Below the pieces are notes generated by a model. It was not told the DNA's origin. It worked only from the letters and a program-made list of their open reading frames with translations, and searched no databases. Positions 43,182 through 52,760 of a stretch of DNA of 64,000 bases are shown here, piece by piece. Within the stretch, counting starts at the first letter, position 1. The number at the start of each line of letters is the position of its first letter. Position numbers and translations under genes: made by a program. The DNA is from Blastococcus saxobsidens DD2. Lineage in GTDB: Bacteria; Actinomycetota; Actinomycetes; Mycobacteriales; Geodermatophilaceae. Location of the stretch: assembly GCF_000284015.1 (NCBI RefSeq), contig NC_016943.1, positions 2,087,541 to 2,151,540 on the forward strand. Direction: 5' to 3'.

Positions 43182-46100
43182 TCAGCGGGCGCGGGCGATC
43201 CAGAACCGGGAACCCTCGGGGCCCTCGACGCACTCCCCGGTGCCCGCGGTACCGGCGTGCACCGTGCTGGCCAGAACCTCGCCGGCCCACTGCCCGGTGT
43301 GCTCGGTGAGCGCCCGGGCCATGGCGCCGTCGGCCGTCCACGACAGCTCGATGCGGTCGCTCACCTCCAGGCCGCTGTTCTTGCGGGCCTCCTGGATCAG
43401 CCGGACGGCTTCGCGCACCAGGCCCGCCCGCTCCAGCTCCGGGGTGAGCGTGAGGTCCAGCGCGACGGTGAGCCCGCCGGCGCTGGCCACGGTCCAGCCC
43501 TCCCGGGGAGTCTCGGTGACGATCAGGTCGCCGTCCTCGAGCGGCACGGGGACGCCCTCGACGTCCACGGTGGCCGTGCCGGCCCGGTAGTCGGCGACCA
43601 GCGCGGCCGCGTCGGCGGCGGTGACGGCCTTCGCCACCGCCTGCACCTGCTTGCCGAGCCGGCGTCCCACGGCCCGGAAGTCGACCTTCAGGCTGACGTC
43701 GACCAGCTCGCCGTCGGCGCCCGACAGCTCGGCGACGTCCACGACGTTGAGCTCGTCGGCCACCTCGGCGACCAGCTCGCGCGGCAGCGACGACCAGCCC
43801 GGGGCGGCGACGACGGCGCGGGCCAGCGGCTGCCGGGTGCGCACCTTCGACGAGGTCCGGGCCGACCGGCCCAGCTCCACCAGGCGACGCACGAGGTCGA
43901 CCTGGGCCACCAGCGCGTCGTCCCGGGCGCCCTCGTCGACGGACGGCCAGCTGGCCAGGTGCACCGAGTCGGGGGCGTCCGCGCCGAGGCCGGGCAGCAC
44001 CGCGCGGGTCCAGACCTCCTCGGTCACGAACGGGGTGAACGGCGCCATGAGCCGGGTCAGGCCGTCGAGCACCTCGTGCAGCGTGCCCAGGGCGGCGGGG
44101 TCGCCGTCCCAGAACCGCCGCCGGGACCGGCGCACGTACCAGTTGGAGAGGTCGTCGACGAACTGCGCGATGAGCCGTCCGGCGCCCTGGGTGTCGAAGT
44201 CCTCCAGCGCCGTGGTGACGCCGTCGGTGACGGCGGCCAGCTCGGCCAGCGCCCAGCGGTCGAGCAGCGGGCGCCCGGTACGCGCCGGGGGAGGGGCGGT
44301 TGCCGGGTCCCAGCCGTTGGCCTCGGCGTAGAGGGTGCAGAAGCTGGCGGTGTTCCAGTAGGTCAGGAGCACCTTGCGGACGACCTCGGACAGCGTCTCG
44401 TGGCCGACCCGGCGGGCCGACCACGGGGATCCACCGGCGAGCATGAACCAGCGGACGGCGTCGGCGCCGTGCCGGTCCATCAGCGGGATGGGCTCCAGGA
44501 TGTTGCCCAGGTGCTTGCTCATCTTGCGGCCGTCCTCGGCGAGGATGTGGCCCAGGCAGAGCACGTTCTCGTAGGAGCTCTTCTCGAACACCAGCGTGCC
44601 GACCGCCATGAGCGTGTAGAACCAGCCGCGGGTCTGGTCGATGGCCTCGCAGATGAACTGCGCCGGGTAGGCGGCCTCGAACTCGGCCTTGTTCCGGTGC
44701 GGGGCCCCCCACTGGGCGAAGGGCATGGAGCCCGAGTCGTACCAGGCGTCGATGACCTGGCGGACGCGGCGGAACGTGCCGTCCTCGCCGGGCAGCGTGA
44801 ACGTCACGTCGTCGATGAACGGCCGGTGCGGGTCGAGGTCGGAGAGGTTCCGTCCGGTCAGCTCCGAGAGCTCGGCCAGCGAGCCGACGGCGACCATCCG
44901 GCTCGGATCGGCGTCGTTGCGCCAGATCGGCAGCGGCGTGCCCCAGTACCGGTCGCGGGACAGCGCCCAGTCGACGTTGTTGTTCAGCCAGTCGCCGTAG
45001 CGGCCGGTCTTGATGCTCTCGGGGTACCAGTTGGTCTTCTCGTTCTCGGCGAGCAACTGGTCCTTGATCGCGCTCGTCCGGATGTACCAGGACGGCTGGG
45101 CGTAGTACATCAGCGGCGTGTGGCAGCGCCAGCAGTGCGGATAGCTGTGCTCGTACCGGATCTCGCGGAACAGCACCCCGCGGGCCTTGAGGTCCTCGAC
45201 CAGCGCGGGGTCGGCGGCCTTGAAGAAGTGGCCCCCGACCAGCGGGACGTCGGGCAGGAAGTGCCCGGTCGGGTCGATCGGGTTCACGACCGGCAGGCCG
45301 TAGCCGCGGCAGACGGCGAGGTCGTCGGCGCCGAAGGCGGGGGACTGGTGCACCAGCCCGGTGCCGTCCTCGGTGGTGACGTAGTCGGCGAGCACGACGT
45401 AGTGCGTGGGGACGTCGTCCGGGAACTCGACCAGCTCGAACGGCCGCTGGTAGCCGACCCGCTCCCAGTCGCGGCCGCTGGTCCGCGCGAGGACTTCGAT
45501 GCCATGGCCCTCGGCGTCCTCGCCGAGGACGGCGGCCAGCAGGGGCTCGGCGACGACGACGGGCACGTCGTCCGACCCGGCGGCCCGCGCCACGACGTAG
45601 GCCACGTCGGGGTGGACGGCGACGGCGGTGTTGGACGGCAGCGTCCACGGCGTCGTCGTCCAGACGAGCAGGTCGGCCTTGCCGGCCCACTCGCCACTGG
45701 TGACCGGCAGCCGGACGTAGACCGAGGGGTCGGTGAGGGTCTCGTAGCCCTGAGCGACCTCGTGGTCGGACAGGCCCGTGCCGCAACGCGGGCAGTAGGG
45801 CGCGACCCGGTGGTCCTCGACGAGCAGCCCCTTGTCGAAGATCTGCTTGAGCGACCACCAGACGCTCTGGATGTAGGACGGGTCCATCGTCCAGTAGGCG
45901 GTGGACATGTCGACCCAGTAGCCCATCCGGCGGGTGAGCTCGGAGAACGAGTCCACGTGCCGCTCGACCGACTCGCGGCAGCGCGCGTTGAACTCGGCGA
46001 TGCCGTAGCGCTCGATGTCGGGCTTGCCGGCGAAGCCGAGCTCCTGCTCGACCGCGATCTCCACCGGCAGGCCGTGGCAGTCCCACCCGGCGCGGCGCGG

Positions 46101-46373
46101 CACCGAGAAGCCCTGCATGGTCTTGAACCGGGGGAAGACGTCCTTGAAGGCCCGCGCCTCGATGTGGTGGGTGCCCGGCCGGCCGTTGGCGGTGGGCGGG
46201 CCCTCGTAGAAGGTCCACTGCGGGCGGCCGGCGGACTCCTGCAGCGAGCGGTCGAAGACCTTGTCGGCCTCCCAGCGGTCCAGGATGCGCTGCTCCAGGG
46301 CGGGCAGGTCGACCTGCGGGGGCAGCGCCCGGAAGGGGCTCTGGTGATCGGGCTGCGGGACGGGGCTGCTCAC
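43182..46373 (-). CDS. ileS: Isoleucyl-tRNA synthetase
   Basis: A 1063-aa class I synthetase that charges tRNA-Ile and edits valine. The HIGH-equivalent is in PPTANGRPGTHHIEARAFKD (about 60-78), KMSKH is at 617-621, and the CP1 editing domain lies between, with WTTTPWTLPSNTAVAVHPD. The length and C-terminal DUF5915-like domain fit the eukaryote-like, type 2 IleS that is often less sensitive to mupirocin; that property is not readable here. GTG 46373 begins homology. No T-box leader was convincingly found upstream. Confidence 0.96.
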   Translation of the reverse strand: MSSPVPQPDHQSPFRALPPQVDLPALEQRILDRWEADKVFDRSLQESAGRPQWTFYEGPPTANGRPGTHHIEARAFKDVFPRFKTMQGFSVPRRAGWDCHGLPVEIAVEQELGFAGKPDIERYGIAEFNARCRESVERHVDSFSELTRRMGYWVDMSTAYWTMDPSYIQSVWWSLKQIFDKGLLVEDHRVAPYCPRCGTGLSDHEVAQGYETLTDPSVYVRLPVTSGEWAGKADLLVWTTTPWTLPSNTAVAVHPDVAYVVARAAGSDDVPVVVAEPLLAAVLGEDAEGHGIEVLARTSGRDWERVGYQRPFELVEFPDDVPTHYVVLADYVTTEDGTGLVHQSPAFGADDLAVCRGYGLPVVNPIDPTGHFLPDVPLVGGHFFKAADPALVEDLKARGVLFREIRYEHSYPHCWRCHTPLMYYAQPSWYIRTSAIKDQLLAENEKTNWYPESIKTGRYGDWLNNNVDWALSRDRYWGTPLPIWRNDADPSRMVAVGSLAELSELTGRNLSDLDPHRPFIDDVTFTLPGEDGTFRRVRQVIDAWYDSGSMPFAQWGAPHRNKAEFEAAYPAQFICEAIDQTRGWFYTLMAVGTLVFEKSSYENVLCLGHILAEDGRKMSKHLGNILEPIPLMDRHGADAVRWFMLAGGSPWSARRVGHETLSEVVRKVLLTYWNTASFCTLYAEANGWDPATAPPPARTGRPLLDRWALAELAAVTDGVTTALEDFDTQGAGRLIAQFVDDLSNWYVRRSRRRFWDGDPAALGTLHEVLDGLTRLMAPFTPFVTEEVWTRAVLPGLGADAPDSVHLASWPSVDEGARDDALVAQVDLVRRLVELGRSARTSSKVRTRQPLARAVVAAPGWSSLPRELVAEVADELNVVDVAELSGADGELVDVSLKVDFRAVGRRLGKQVQAVAKAVTAADAAALVADYRAGTATVDVEGVPVPLEDGDLIVTETPREGWTVASAGGLTVALDLTLTPELERAGLVREAVRLIQEARKNSGLEVSDRIELSWTADGAMARALTEHTGQWAGEVLASTVHAGTAGTGECVEGPEGSRFWIARAR

Positions 46374-46576
46374 GCCGTCATCATCCCAGCCGCCGCTCAG
46401 CAGAGGTGGTCCGGATCCCTGTCCCGGTCAGGCCGCCGCGAGAACCCTCACCGCGGGGAGCCCACGGGGCGTCCTCGCCCAGCGGCCGCGGAACTCGGGG
46501 TCTGCGCCAGCTTGACCAAGGCTGTGCTCGTGAAGCCGCCGCAGAACGTGCAGCACCGCCCGGCTCCGCTTCTTCC

Positions 46577-46609
46577 GTAGCAGAATGTCGCACATCTTGC
46601 TACGATGTG
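46577..46609 (+). promoter_or_regulatory. vapBC operator with two interleaved palindromes
   Basis: GTAGCA (46577-46582) pairs with TGCTAC (46598-46603), and CACATC (46591-46596) with GATGTG (46604-46609). TACGAT (46601-46606) is a good -10 six bases before ATG 46613, so repressor binding would cover the promoter of a leaderless transcript. Confidence 0.5.
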
Positions 46610-46612
46610 GCG

Positions 46613-46861
46613 ATGGCGAAGACCATCGCGCAGCGCGAACTGCGCAACGAGAACGCGAAGGTGATCGATGCCGTGGCGGCCGGAGAGACCTTCGTCATCA
46701 CCCGCAATGGCGAACCGGTTGCCGAGCTCCGGCCCGCTCGTGCTGGCCGGCGCGTCTTCATCTCCCGCGACGAGGTCGCAGCACTGGCGGCAACGAGCGT
46801 GCGGATCGACAGGCATCGATTTCGAGCCGATCTCGACCAGGTGATCGACCAAGGCCTGTGA
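46613..46861 (+). CDS. vapB: VapB-type antitoxin (Phd/YefM family)
   Basis: An 82-aa antitoxin. KTIAQRELRNENAKVIDAVAAGETFVITRNGEPVAELRP is a Phd/YefM DNA-binding domain, and the C-terminal third (VAALAATSVRIDRHRFRADLDQVID) is the toxin-binding part. ATG 46613 and GTG 46607 are both possible; the -10 position favours 46613. One base separates it from vapC. Its GC content and codon use look slightly less extreme than the neighbours, as in many mobile toxin-antitoxin loci. Confidence 0.85.
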   Translation: MAKTIAQRELRNENAKVIDAVAAGETFVITRNGEPVAELRPARAGRRVFISRDEVAALAATSVRIDRHRFRADLDQVIDQGL

Positions 46862-46862
46862 C

Positions 46863-47258
46863 ATGAGCTCCGGACTGCTCGACACCTCGGTCGTCGTCGA
46901 CTGGCACGATCCGATCGTTGTCGCGGCATTACCGGACCAGGTGTCGATCTCGGCGATCACTGCTGCTGAGCTGGCGGCCGGGCCGCACCTTGCCGCCACT
47001 CCCGCCGAAGCGGCGAGAAGGCAGGTGCGGCTGCAAGAAGTCGAGGCGAGCATGGCGCCGCTTCCGTTCGACGGCACGACTGTGCGCAGCTACGGACTCG
47101 TGGTCGCCGCCGTCGTGCGCGAAGGACGCAAGCCGCGCAGCCGATTTGCGGACCTGCTGATCGCAGCGACCGCACACGCCAATGGCCTCGATCTCTACAC
47201 CCGCAACGGCGATGACTTCACAGGACTCGACGACCTCGTCCGCGTCGTCGCCATCTGA
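46863..47258 (+). CDS. vapC: PIN-domain toxin VapC
   Basis: A 131-aa PIN-domain ribonuclease. Acidic residues are present in GLLDTSVVVDW (Asp7), TAAELAAGPHLA (Glu about 36), RFADLLIAATA and TRNGDDFTGL. The RSRFADLLIAATAHANGLDLYTRN block is typical of the group related to Mycobacterium VapC toxins. It differs clearly from the VapC at 5997-6374, so the window holds two unrelated VapBC modules. Coupled to vapB by a 1-base gap. Confidence 0.87.
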   Translation: MSSGLLDTSVVVDWHDPIVVAALPDQVSISAITAAELAAGPHLAATPAEAARRQVRLQEVEASMAPLPFDGTTVRSYGLVVAAVVREGRKPRSRFADLLIAATAHANGLDLYTRNGDDFTGLDDLVRVVAI

Positions 47259-47472
47259 AGTGCCGCTCCTGGGGAGTCTGTCGTTCTGCGCTGAGGACAT
47301 CGGCATGACGCACTGACCGAGCCGCCCATCGGCGCGATCATCCGAGCCCGGCCGGCCCGCGACGGCGCGCGTAGGCATCCACCGAGGGGTGCGGCCGCTG
47401 CCCCGTGGCCAAGCATGGCGGCTCTTCGCGGTTCCTGGTGCTGCGGGAGACTGCTCCCATGAGGGGGCCCCG

Positions 47473-48984
47473 GTGAACACGACCGTCACCGTCGCCCTCG
47501 CCGTGGGGGCCGCCGTCGTCCTGCTGGCCGCGGTGGCCCTGCGGGTGGCCGACCGCCTGGGACTGCCCAGCCTCCTGCTGTACCTGGCGATCGGGGTGGT
47601 GCTGGGCGAGAGCGGCGTGGGCGTCGAGTTCGACGACTACTCGCTGGCCCAGACCCTGGGCGTGGCCGCCCTGCTGGTCATCCTCGCCGAGGGTGGCCTG
47701 ACCACCCGGTGGGCCGACGTCCGGCGGGCGGCTGGTCCCGGGCTCACCCTGGCCACGCTCGGCGTCGTCCTCAGCATCGGCGTCACCGCGGCCGTGACCG
47801 TCTGGCTGCTGGGCTGGTCGTGGGGCGTGGCCCTGCTCGTGGCCGCGGTCATCAGCTCCACCGACGCCGCCGCGGTGTTCGCGACGCTGCGCCGGCTGCC
47901 CCTTCCCCGCCGGGTGGCCGCATCGCTGGAGACCGAGAGCGGGCTCAACGACGCGCCGGTCATCCTGCTGGTCGTCGTGCTCTCCGACGTCCTCACCGGC
48001 GGCGCGACCGGGCCCTGGTGGATCGTGCCGGTCGAGGTGGTGGCTCAGCTGGCCGGCGGGGCGGCGCTCGGGCTGGCCGTCGGCTTCGGCGGCGCGGAGC
48101 TGCTGCGGCGGGTGGCCCTCCCGCTGTCGGGCTTCTACCCGCTGGCCACCCTCGCGTTGTGCGTGCTGGCCTTCGCCGGCGCCTCGCTCGCGCACACCTC
48201 CGGCTTCGTCGCCGTCTACCTCTGCGGGCTCGTGCTCGGCAACGCCACGCTGCCGCACCGCTCGGCCAGCATCGGTTTCGCCGACGGCATGGCCTCGCTC
48301 GCCCAGATCGGGCTGTTCGTGATGCTGGGCCTGCTGGTCTCGCCCGCGCGGCTACCCGAGGCGGTCGGCCCGGCGCTGCTCGTGGGCGGTGCGCTGCTGC
48401 TGCTGGCGCGGCCGCTGTCGGTCGTGGCCAGCCTCGTCTGGTTCCGCTTCCCGTTGCGCCAGCAGGTGTTCATGTCCTGGGCCGGGTTGCGCGGCGCCGT
48501 CCCGATCGTCGTGGCCACCTTCCCGCTGACCGCCCAGGTGCCCGGCGCCACCATCGTCTTCGACACCGTGTTCGTGCTGGTCGTGGTGTTCACCCTCGTG
48601 CAGGGGTGGTCGCTGCCCTGGGTCGCCCGGCGGCTGGGCATCGCCGCGCCGGTGGCCCCCCGGGAGATCCAGGTGGAGGCGGCGCCGCTGGAGGAGCTGG
48701 ACGCCGAGCTGATGCAGATGACCGTGCCGGCCGGCTCCCGGCTGCACGGCGTCTACCTGCCGGAGCTGCGGCTGCCCGAGGACGCCGCGGTGGTGCTGAT
48801 CGTCCGGGACGGCCGGGCGTTCGTGCCCGACGAGACGACCCGCCTCATGCGCGGCGACCAGGCCCTGCTGGTCTCGGCGCGGGCCTCCCGCGAGGAGGCC
48901 GAGCGGCGGCTGCGCGCGGTCAGCCGCGCCGGCCGGCTGGCCAGCTGGCGCGGGGAGGCCGGTCGCCCGGACGAGACCGACTGA
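47473..48984 (+). CDS. Cation:proton antiporter, CPA1/NhaP2 (CvrA-like) family
   Basis: A 503-aa transporter with about 12 membrane spans up to residue 395 and a cytoplasmic C-terminal TrkA_C-like domain (about 415-490, LDAELMQMTVPAGSRLHGVYLPELRLP). SSTDAAAVFATL and ETESGLNDAPVILL are the conserved ion-path motifs, the ND pair indicating electroneutral exchange. The TrkA_C domain suggests K+ as the exported ion, with ligand gating. GTG 47473 has GAGGGGG upstream. Monocistronic; the 214-base gap before it shows no gene. Confidence 0.88.
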   Translation: MNTTVTVALAVGAAVVLLAAVALRVADRLGLPSLLLYLAIGVVLGESGVGVEFDDYSLAQTLGVAALLVILAEGGLTTRWADVRRAAGPGLTLATLGVVLSIGVTAAVTVWLLGWSWGVALLVAAVISSTDAAAVFATLRRLPLPRRVAASLETESGLNDAPVILLVVVLSDVLTGGATGPWWIVPVEVVAQLAGGAALGLAVGFGGAELLRRVALPLSGFYPLATLALCVLAFAGASLAHTSGFVAVYLCGLVLGNATLPHRSASIGFADGMASLAQIGLFVMLGLLVSPARLPEAVGPALLVGGALLLLARPLSVVASLVWFRFPLRQQVFMSWAGLRGAVPIVVATFPLTAQVPGATIVFDTVFVLVVVFTLVQGWSLPWVARRLGIAAPVAPREIQVEAAPLEELDAELMQMTVPAGSRLHGVYLPELRLPEDAAVVLIVRDGRAFVPDETTRLMRGDQALLVSARASREEAERRLRAVSRAGRLASWRGEAGRPDETD

Positions 48985-49063
48985 CACCGGGCGCGCCGCG
49001 CTGCGGGGTGGCATCGTGACGGGAAGTCCGTGCTCGTCCAGGACCGGCCACCGGGAGCGGCTG

Positions 49064-50293
49064 ATGCGGTACCTCTTCCGTCCTCCGGCCACCGACGCGA
49101 CGGGTCTGCTCAGCCTGCCCTGGCACCAGCCGCTGGAGGAGTGGGACGACGCGCACCTGCTCGACGTCCCGCAGCGCGGCATCTCCCGGCACGTCGTCCG
49201 CTTCGTGGCCGTCGAGGGCCGGGTGTACGCGCTGAAGGAGATCGCCGAGCCGCTGGCCCGGCACGAGTACGCGCTGCTGGCCCAGTTCGAGGCGGAGGGG
49301 CTGCCCGCGGTCTCCGTGCTCGGCATCTGCATCGACCGCCCGGACGACCAGCAGGCCATCCTGGTGACCCGCTACCTCGAGTACTCGATGTCCTACCGCT
49401 GGCTGTTCTCGGGGCCGCAGGGCGAGCGCTCGGCCGACCAGCTGCTCGACACGATGGTCGTCCTCCTGGTGCGGCTGCACCTGGCCGGCATCTTCTGGGG
49501 CGACTGCTCGCTGTCCAACACCCTGTTCCGGCTGGATGCGGGAACCTTCGCCGCCTACCTGGTCGACGCCGAGACCGTCGAGCGCTACCCCAGCCTGACC
49601 CGGGGCCAGCGGGCCTACGACGTCGACCTCGCCCGTGAACGGGTCGGCGCCGAGCTGCTCGACCTGCGGGCGGGCGGCCTGCTGCCGGCCGGGGTCGACC
49701 CGTTCGAGGTGGCCGAGGGCCTCCCGCGACGCTACGAGTCGCTGTGGGAGGAGGTGACCCGTGAGGAGGTGTTCCGCACCGACGAGCAGCGCTACCGCAT
49801 AGCTGAGCGCCTGCAGCGGCTCAACCAGCTCGGCTTCGACGTCGGGGAGGTCGAGCTGATCACCGCCGAGGACGGCACCCGGCTGCGTGTGGAGACCCGG
49901 GTCGCCGACCCCGGGCACAACCGCCGGGAGCTGTTCCGCCTCACCGGCCTGGAGGTGCAGGAGCGCCAGGCGCAGCGGCTGCTCAACGACGTCCGCGCGT
50001 ACCGCGCCTACCTGGAGCAGCAGGCCGGCCGGCCGGTGCCCGAGAGCACCGCCGGCCACCAGTGGCTGGCCGAGGTCTACCAGCCGGTCGTCGACGCGAT
50101 CCCGCCGGACCTGGCCGGACGGCTGGCGCCGGCGGAGGTCTTCCACGAGGTGCTCGAGCACCGCTGGTTCCTGTCCGAGCGCGCCGGCCGGGACGTCGGG
50201 ACGACGCAGGCCGCCCAGTCCTACTTCACCACCGAGCTGCCCAAGACGCCGCAGGAGCTCACCACGCCGTCGGTGATCGCCGGGCGGAAGTAG
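49064..50293 (+). CDS. DUF4032 protein with kinase-like fold
   Basis: A 409-aa actinobacterial DUF4032 protein. The N-terminal half looks like a lipopolysaccharide-kinase/RIO-type fold: YALKEIAEPLARHEYALL supplies a Lys-Glu pair and HLAGIFWGDCSLSNTLFR with LVDAETVE resembles catalytic and metal loops. The C-terminal half is the DUF4032 domain (ELFRLTGLEVQERQAQRLLNDVRAYRAYLEQQAG). Function is unknown. ATG 49064 follows CGGGAGCGG; an earlier in-frame start at 49016 lacks an SD. Confidence 0.85.
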   Translation: MRYLFRPPATDATGLLSLPWHQPLEEWDDAHLLDVPQRGISRHVVRFVAVEGRVYALKEIAEPLARHEYALLAQFEAEGLPAVSVLGICIDRPDDQQAILVTRYLEYSMSYRWLFSGPQGERSADQLLDTMVVLLVRLHLAGIFWGDCSLSNTLFRLDAGTFAAYLVDAETVERYPSLTRGQRAYDVDLARERVGAELLDLRAGGLLPAGVDPFEVAEGLPRRYESLWEEVTREEVFRTDEQRYRIAERLQRLNQLGFDVGEVELITAEDGTRLRVETRVADPGHNRRELFRLTGLEVQERQAQRLLNDVRAYRAYLEQQAGRPVPESTAGHQWLAEVYQPVVDAIPPDLAGRLAPAEVFHEVLEHRWFLSERAGRDVGTTQAAQSYFTTELPKTPQELTTPSVIAGRK

Positions 50294-50365
50294 CGGCCGA
50301 CCGTGCGGGGCATCGACGGGTCGGTCTCGGTCCGGTCGCGTTTCCGTACCGGGCACCGCTTCGAA

Positions 50366-50402
50366 TTGACACCCTCTGTGTGCTGGATCACGCTCCTAGC
50401 AC
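50366..50402 (+). promoter_or_regulatory. Promoter/operator region of the sugar-importer operon
   Basis: TTGACA (50366-50371) is a consensus -35; the best -10 is unclear. GTGCT (50379-50383) and AGCAC (50398-50402) form an inverted repeat where a repressor site would be expected, 38 bases before the ATG. Confidence 0.4.
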
Positions 50403-50439
50403 TGCGTTGATCACTGGCTGGCCGCACCAACGGAGGACG

Positions 50440-51801
50440 ATGACTGTGCCGAGCGAGGCGGGCGAACGATCACGAGCGACCCCGACGATTCATCGACGGT
50501 CACCGGCGCGGTCCTCGACTCGCCGTCTCGCCGGCGGCGCCGCCGCGCTGATGCTGGCATCCGGCCTCGCGGCCTGCGGCGGCGGCGGGAGTGACGTCCC
50601 GGTGCTCAACTGGTACACCAACCCGGACTCCGGCGGGCAGGCGGAGATCGCTGCCCGGTGCACCGATGCGGCTGACGGCCAGTACCGGATCGCGACGTCG
50701 GTACTGCCGCGGGAATCCTCCGCACAGCGCGAGCAGCTGATCCGCCGCCTGGCTGCAAACGACTCCTCGATCGACATCATGAGCCTGGATCCGCCGTACA
50801 TCCCCGAGTTCGCCGAGGCCGGCTTCCTCGCCCCGGTGCCTGAGGACGTGGCCGAGCGGGTCACCGAGGACACCGTCGAGAGCGCAATCGAGGGTTCGAC
50901 CTGGGACGGTGAGCTGGTCGCCGTCCCGTTCTGGGCCAACACCCAGCTGCTCTGGTACCGCGAATCCGTGGTCGAGGCCGCGGGACTGGACATGAGCGAG
51001 CCGGTGACCTGGGAACAGCTGGTCGAGGTCTCCCAGGAGCAGGACGTGCGGATGGGCGCTCAGGGCATCCGGGCAGAGGCGCTCACCGTGTGGCTGAACG
51101 CGCTCATCGAGTCGGCCGGCGGCTCGATCATCCAGGAGAACGCCGAGGACCCGGCCGACATCGAGCTCGGTCTGGCCACCGACGCGGCCACGCGGGCTGC
51201 CGAGATCATGCACACCGTCGCCGAGAGCGGGCAGGTCTCGCCCGCCTTCTCGACCACCGGCGAGGGCGAGAACGCCGTCGCCTTCGAGAGCGAGGACGCC
51301 GGCTTCATGGTCAACTGGCCCTTCGTGTGGCCGCAGGCCCTGGCCGGGGTCGAGGCCGGCACGCTCGACCCATCAGTCCCCGAGGACTACGGGTGGACCA
51401 TCTACCCGCGGGTGAACGAGGACGAGCCGGCGGCGCCCCCCTACGGCGGGATCAACCTCGGCATCGGGGCCTTCAGCGAGTACCCCGAGTTCGCCTACGA
51501 GGCGGCCGAGTGCATCGTCAGCGACGAGAACCAGGCCTACTACTTCATCACCAACGGCAACCCGGCGTCGTCGACCACGGTCTACGACGACCCCGAGGTG
51601 CTGGAGCTGTTCCCGATGGCCCCGGCAATCCGGGAGTCGTTGGAGATGGCCGCTCCGCGCCCGCAGACGCCGTACTACAACGAGGTGTCGGTGGGGATCC
51701 AGCGCACCTACCACCCGGTGACCTCGGTGGAGCCCGGAGCCACCGGTGAGGTGGCTGCGGCACTGATCAATGCCGTCCTGCGAGGGGAGCAACTGCTGTG
51801 A
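50440..51801 (+). CDS. Sugar-binding lipoprotein, LpqY-like
   Basis: A 453-aa extracellular solute-binding protein anchored by a lipobox (LASGLAAC, Cys46) after a Tat/Sec-like basic signal (HRRSPARSSTRRLAGG). The mature part has the type 1 binding-protein pattern: NWYTNPDSGG, IDIMSLDPPYIPEFAEAGFLAPV, VPFWANTQLLWYR and SVEPGATGEVAAALINAVL. Gene order matches mycobacterial lpqY-sugABC, which imports trehalose released from the cell wall; the substrate here is inferred. CGGAGG precedes ATG 50440. The gene overlaps the first permease by GTGA. Confidence 0.9.
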   Translation: MTVPSEAGERSRATPTIHRRSPARSSTRRLAGGAAALMLASGLAACGGGGSDVPVLNWYTNPDSGGQAEIAARCTDAADGQYRIATSVLPRESSAQREQLIRRLAANDSSIDIMSLDPPYIPEFAEAGFLAPVPEDVAERVTEDTVESAIEGSTWDGELVAVPFWANTQLLWYRESVVEAAGLDMSEPVTWEQLVEVSQEQDVRMGAQGIRAEALTVWLNALIESAGGSIIQENAEDPADIELGLATDAATRAAEIMHTVAESGQVSPAFSTTGEGENAVAFESEDAGFMVNWPFVWPQALAGVEAGTLDPSVPEDYGWTIYPRVNEDEPAAPPYGGINLGIGAFSEYPEFAYEAAECIVSDENQAYYFITNGNPASSTTVYDDPEVLELFPMAPAIRESLEMAAPRPQTPYYNEVSVGIQRTYHPVTSVEPGATGEVAAALINAVLRGEQLL

Positions 51802-52760
51802 GCACCACGACGCTGCCCCCCGGGCAGAAACAGCAACCCGTCTCGGCCCCCCCGAGGCAGGTCAGCGACCGCTCCCGCAGTGAACGGCGGCTGGCCTGGA
51901 TGCTCGCGGGACCCGCCTTCGTGGTGATGCTCGCCGTCACCGCCTACCCGATCCTGCAAGCCGTCTACGAGTCGCTGTTCTCCTACCGGCTCACCGATCC
52001 GGCCAACCGGGAGTTCATCGGGCTGGACAACTACTGGGTCGTCCTCACCGATCCGCTGTGGTGGCAGGCGATCGGCGTCACCGTCTTCATCACCGTCGTC
52101 ACGGTGGCCGTCGAGCTGGTCCTCGGCTTCGCCCTGGCCCTGGTCATGGCCAAGGCCCTACGAGGGCTCCGCCCGATCCTCCGCGCGGCCATCCTCATCC
52201 CCTACGCGGTCATCACCGTCGTCTCGGCCTTCGCCTGGGCCTTCGCCTTCGACCTCACCACTGGGTTCGTCAACAACTGGTTCGCCTGGCTCCCCGGGAT
52301 CTCGGCGGACACGGACTGGTTCGGCGGCACGTGGTCGTCGCTGCTGGTGATCTGCCTGGCAGAGATCTGGAAGACGACGCCCTTCATCTCGTTGCTCCTG
52401 CTCGCCGGGCTGGCGCAGGTGCCCGAGGTGCTGCAGGAGGCCGCCAAGGTCGACGGCGCGACGTGGTGGCAGCGGATGACACGGGTCACCATCCCCAACA
52501 TGAAGGCGGCCATCATGGTCGCCCTGCTGTTCCGCACGCTCGACGCCTTCCGGGTCTTCGACAGCATCTTCGTCATGACGGGCGGGGCCAACGGCACCGA
52601 GTCGGTGTCGTTCCTGGCCTACCGGCAGACCATCGCCCGGCTCGAGATCGGACTCGGGTCTGCCGTGTCGGTGCTGCTGTTCCTCGCCGTGGTGCTCATC
52701 GCCTTCGGCTTCATCAAGGGGTTCAAGGTCGACCTGTCGCAGGCGAGAGGAGACAAGTGA
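51798..52760 (+). CDS. sugA: Sugar ABC transporter permease, SugA/MalF type
   Basis: A 320-aa permease with six membrane spans after a Pro-rich cytoplasmic start. The EAA loop is VPEVLQEAAKVDGATWWQRMTRVTIPN. SVSFLAYRQTIARLEIGLGSAV near the end is typical of SugA-type proteins. It pairs with the following permease in a LpqY-SugABC-like importer. GTG 51798 overlaps the binding-protein stop. Confidence 0.9.
   Translation: MSTTTLPPGQKQQPVSAPPRQVSDRSRSERRLAWMLAGPAFVVMLAVTAYPILQAVYESLFSYRLTDPANREFIGLDNYWVVLTDPLWWQAIGVTVFITVVTVAVELVLGFALALVMAKALRGLRPILRAAILIPYAVITVVSAFAWAFAFDLTTGFVNNWFAWLPGISADTDWFGGTWSSLLVICLAEIWKTTPFISLLLLAGLAQVPEVLQEAAKVDGATWWQRMTRVTIPNMKAAIMVALLFRTLDAFRVFDSIFVMTGGANGTESVSFLAYRQTIARLEIGLGSAVSVLLFLAVVLIAFGFIKGFKVDLSQARGDK

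Noticed and set aside
42127-46218. Minus-strand frame of 1363 codons overlapping ileS
   Set aside because: It is an alternate frame of ileS; motifs and codon pattern belong to the 43182-46373 frame.
46374-46560. T-box riboswitch before ileS
   Set aside because: Actinobacterial ileS can have a translational T-box, but the only T-box-like phrase on the minus strand (GAGGGTTCTCGCGG) lacks the NACC core and no clear specifier stem could be drawn.
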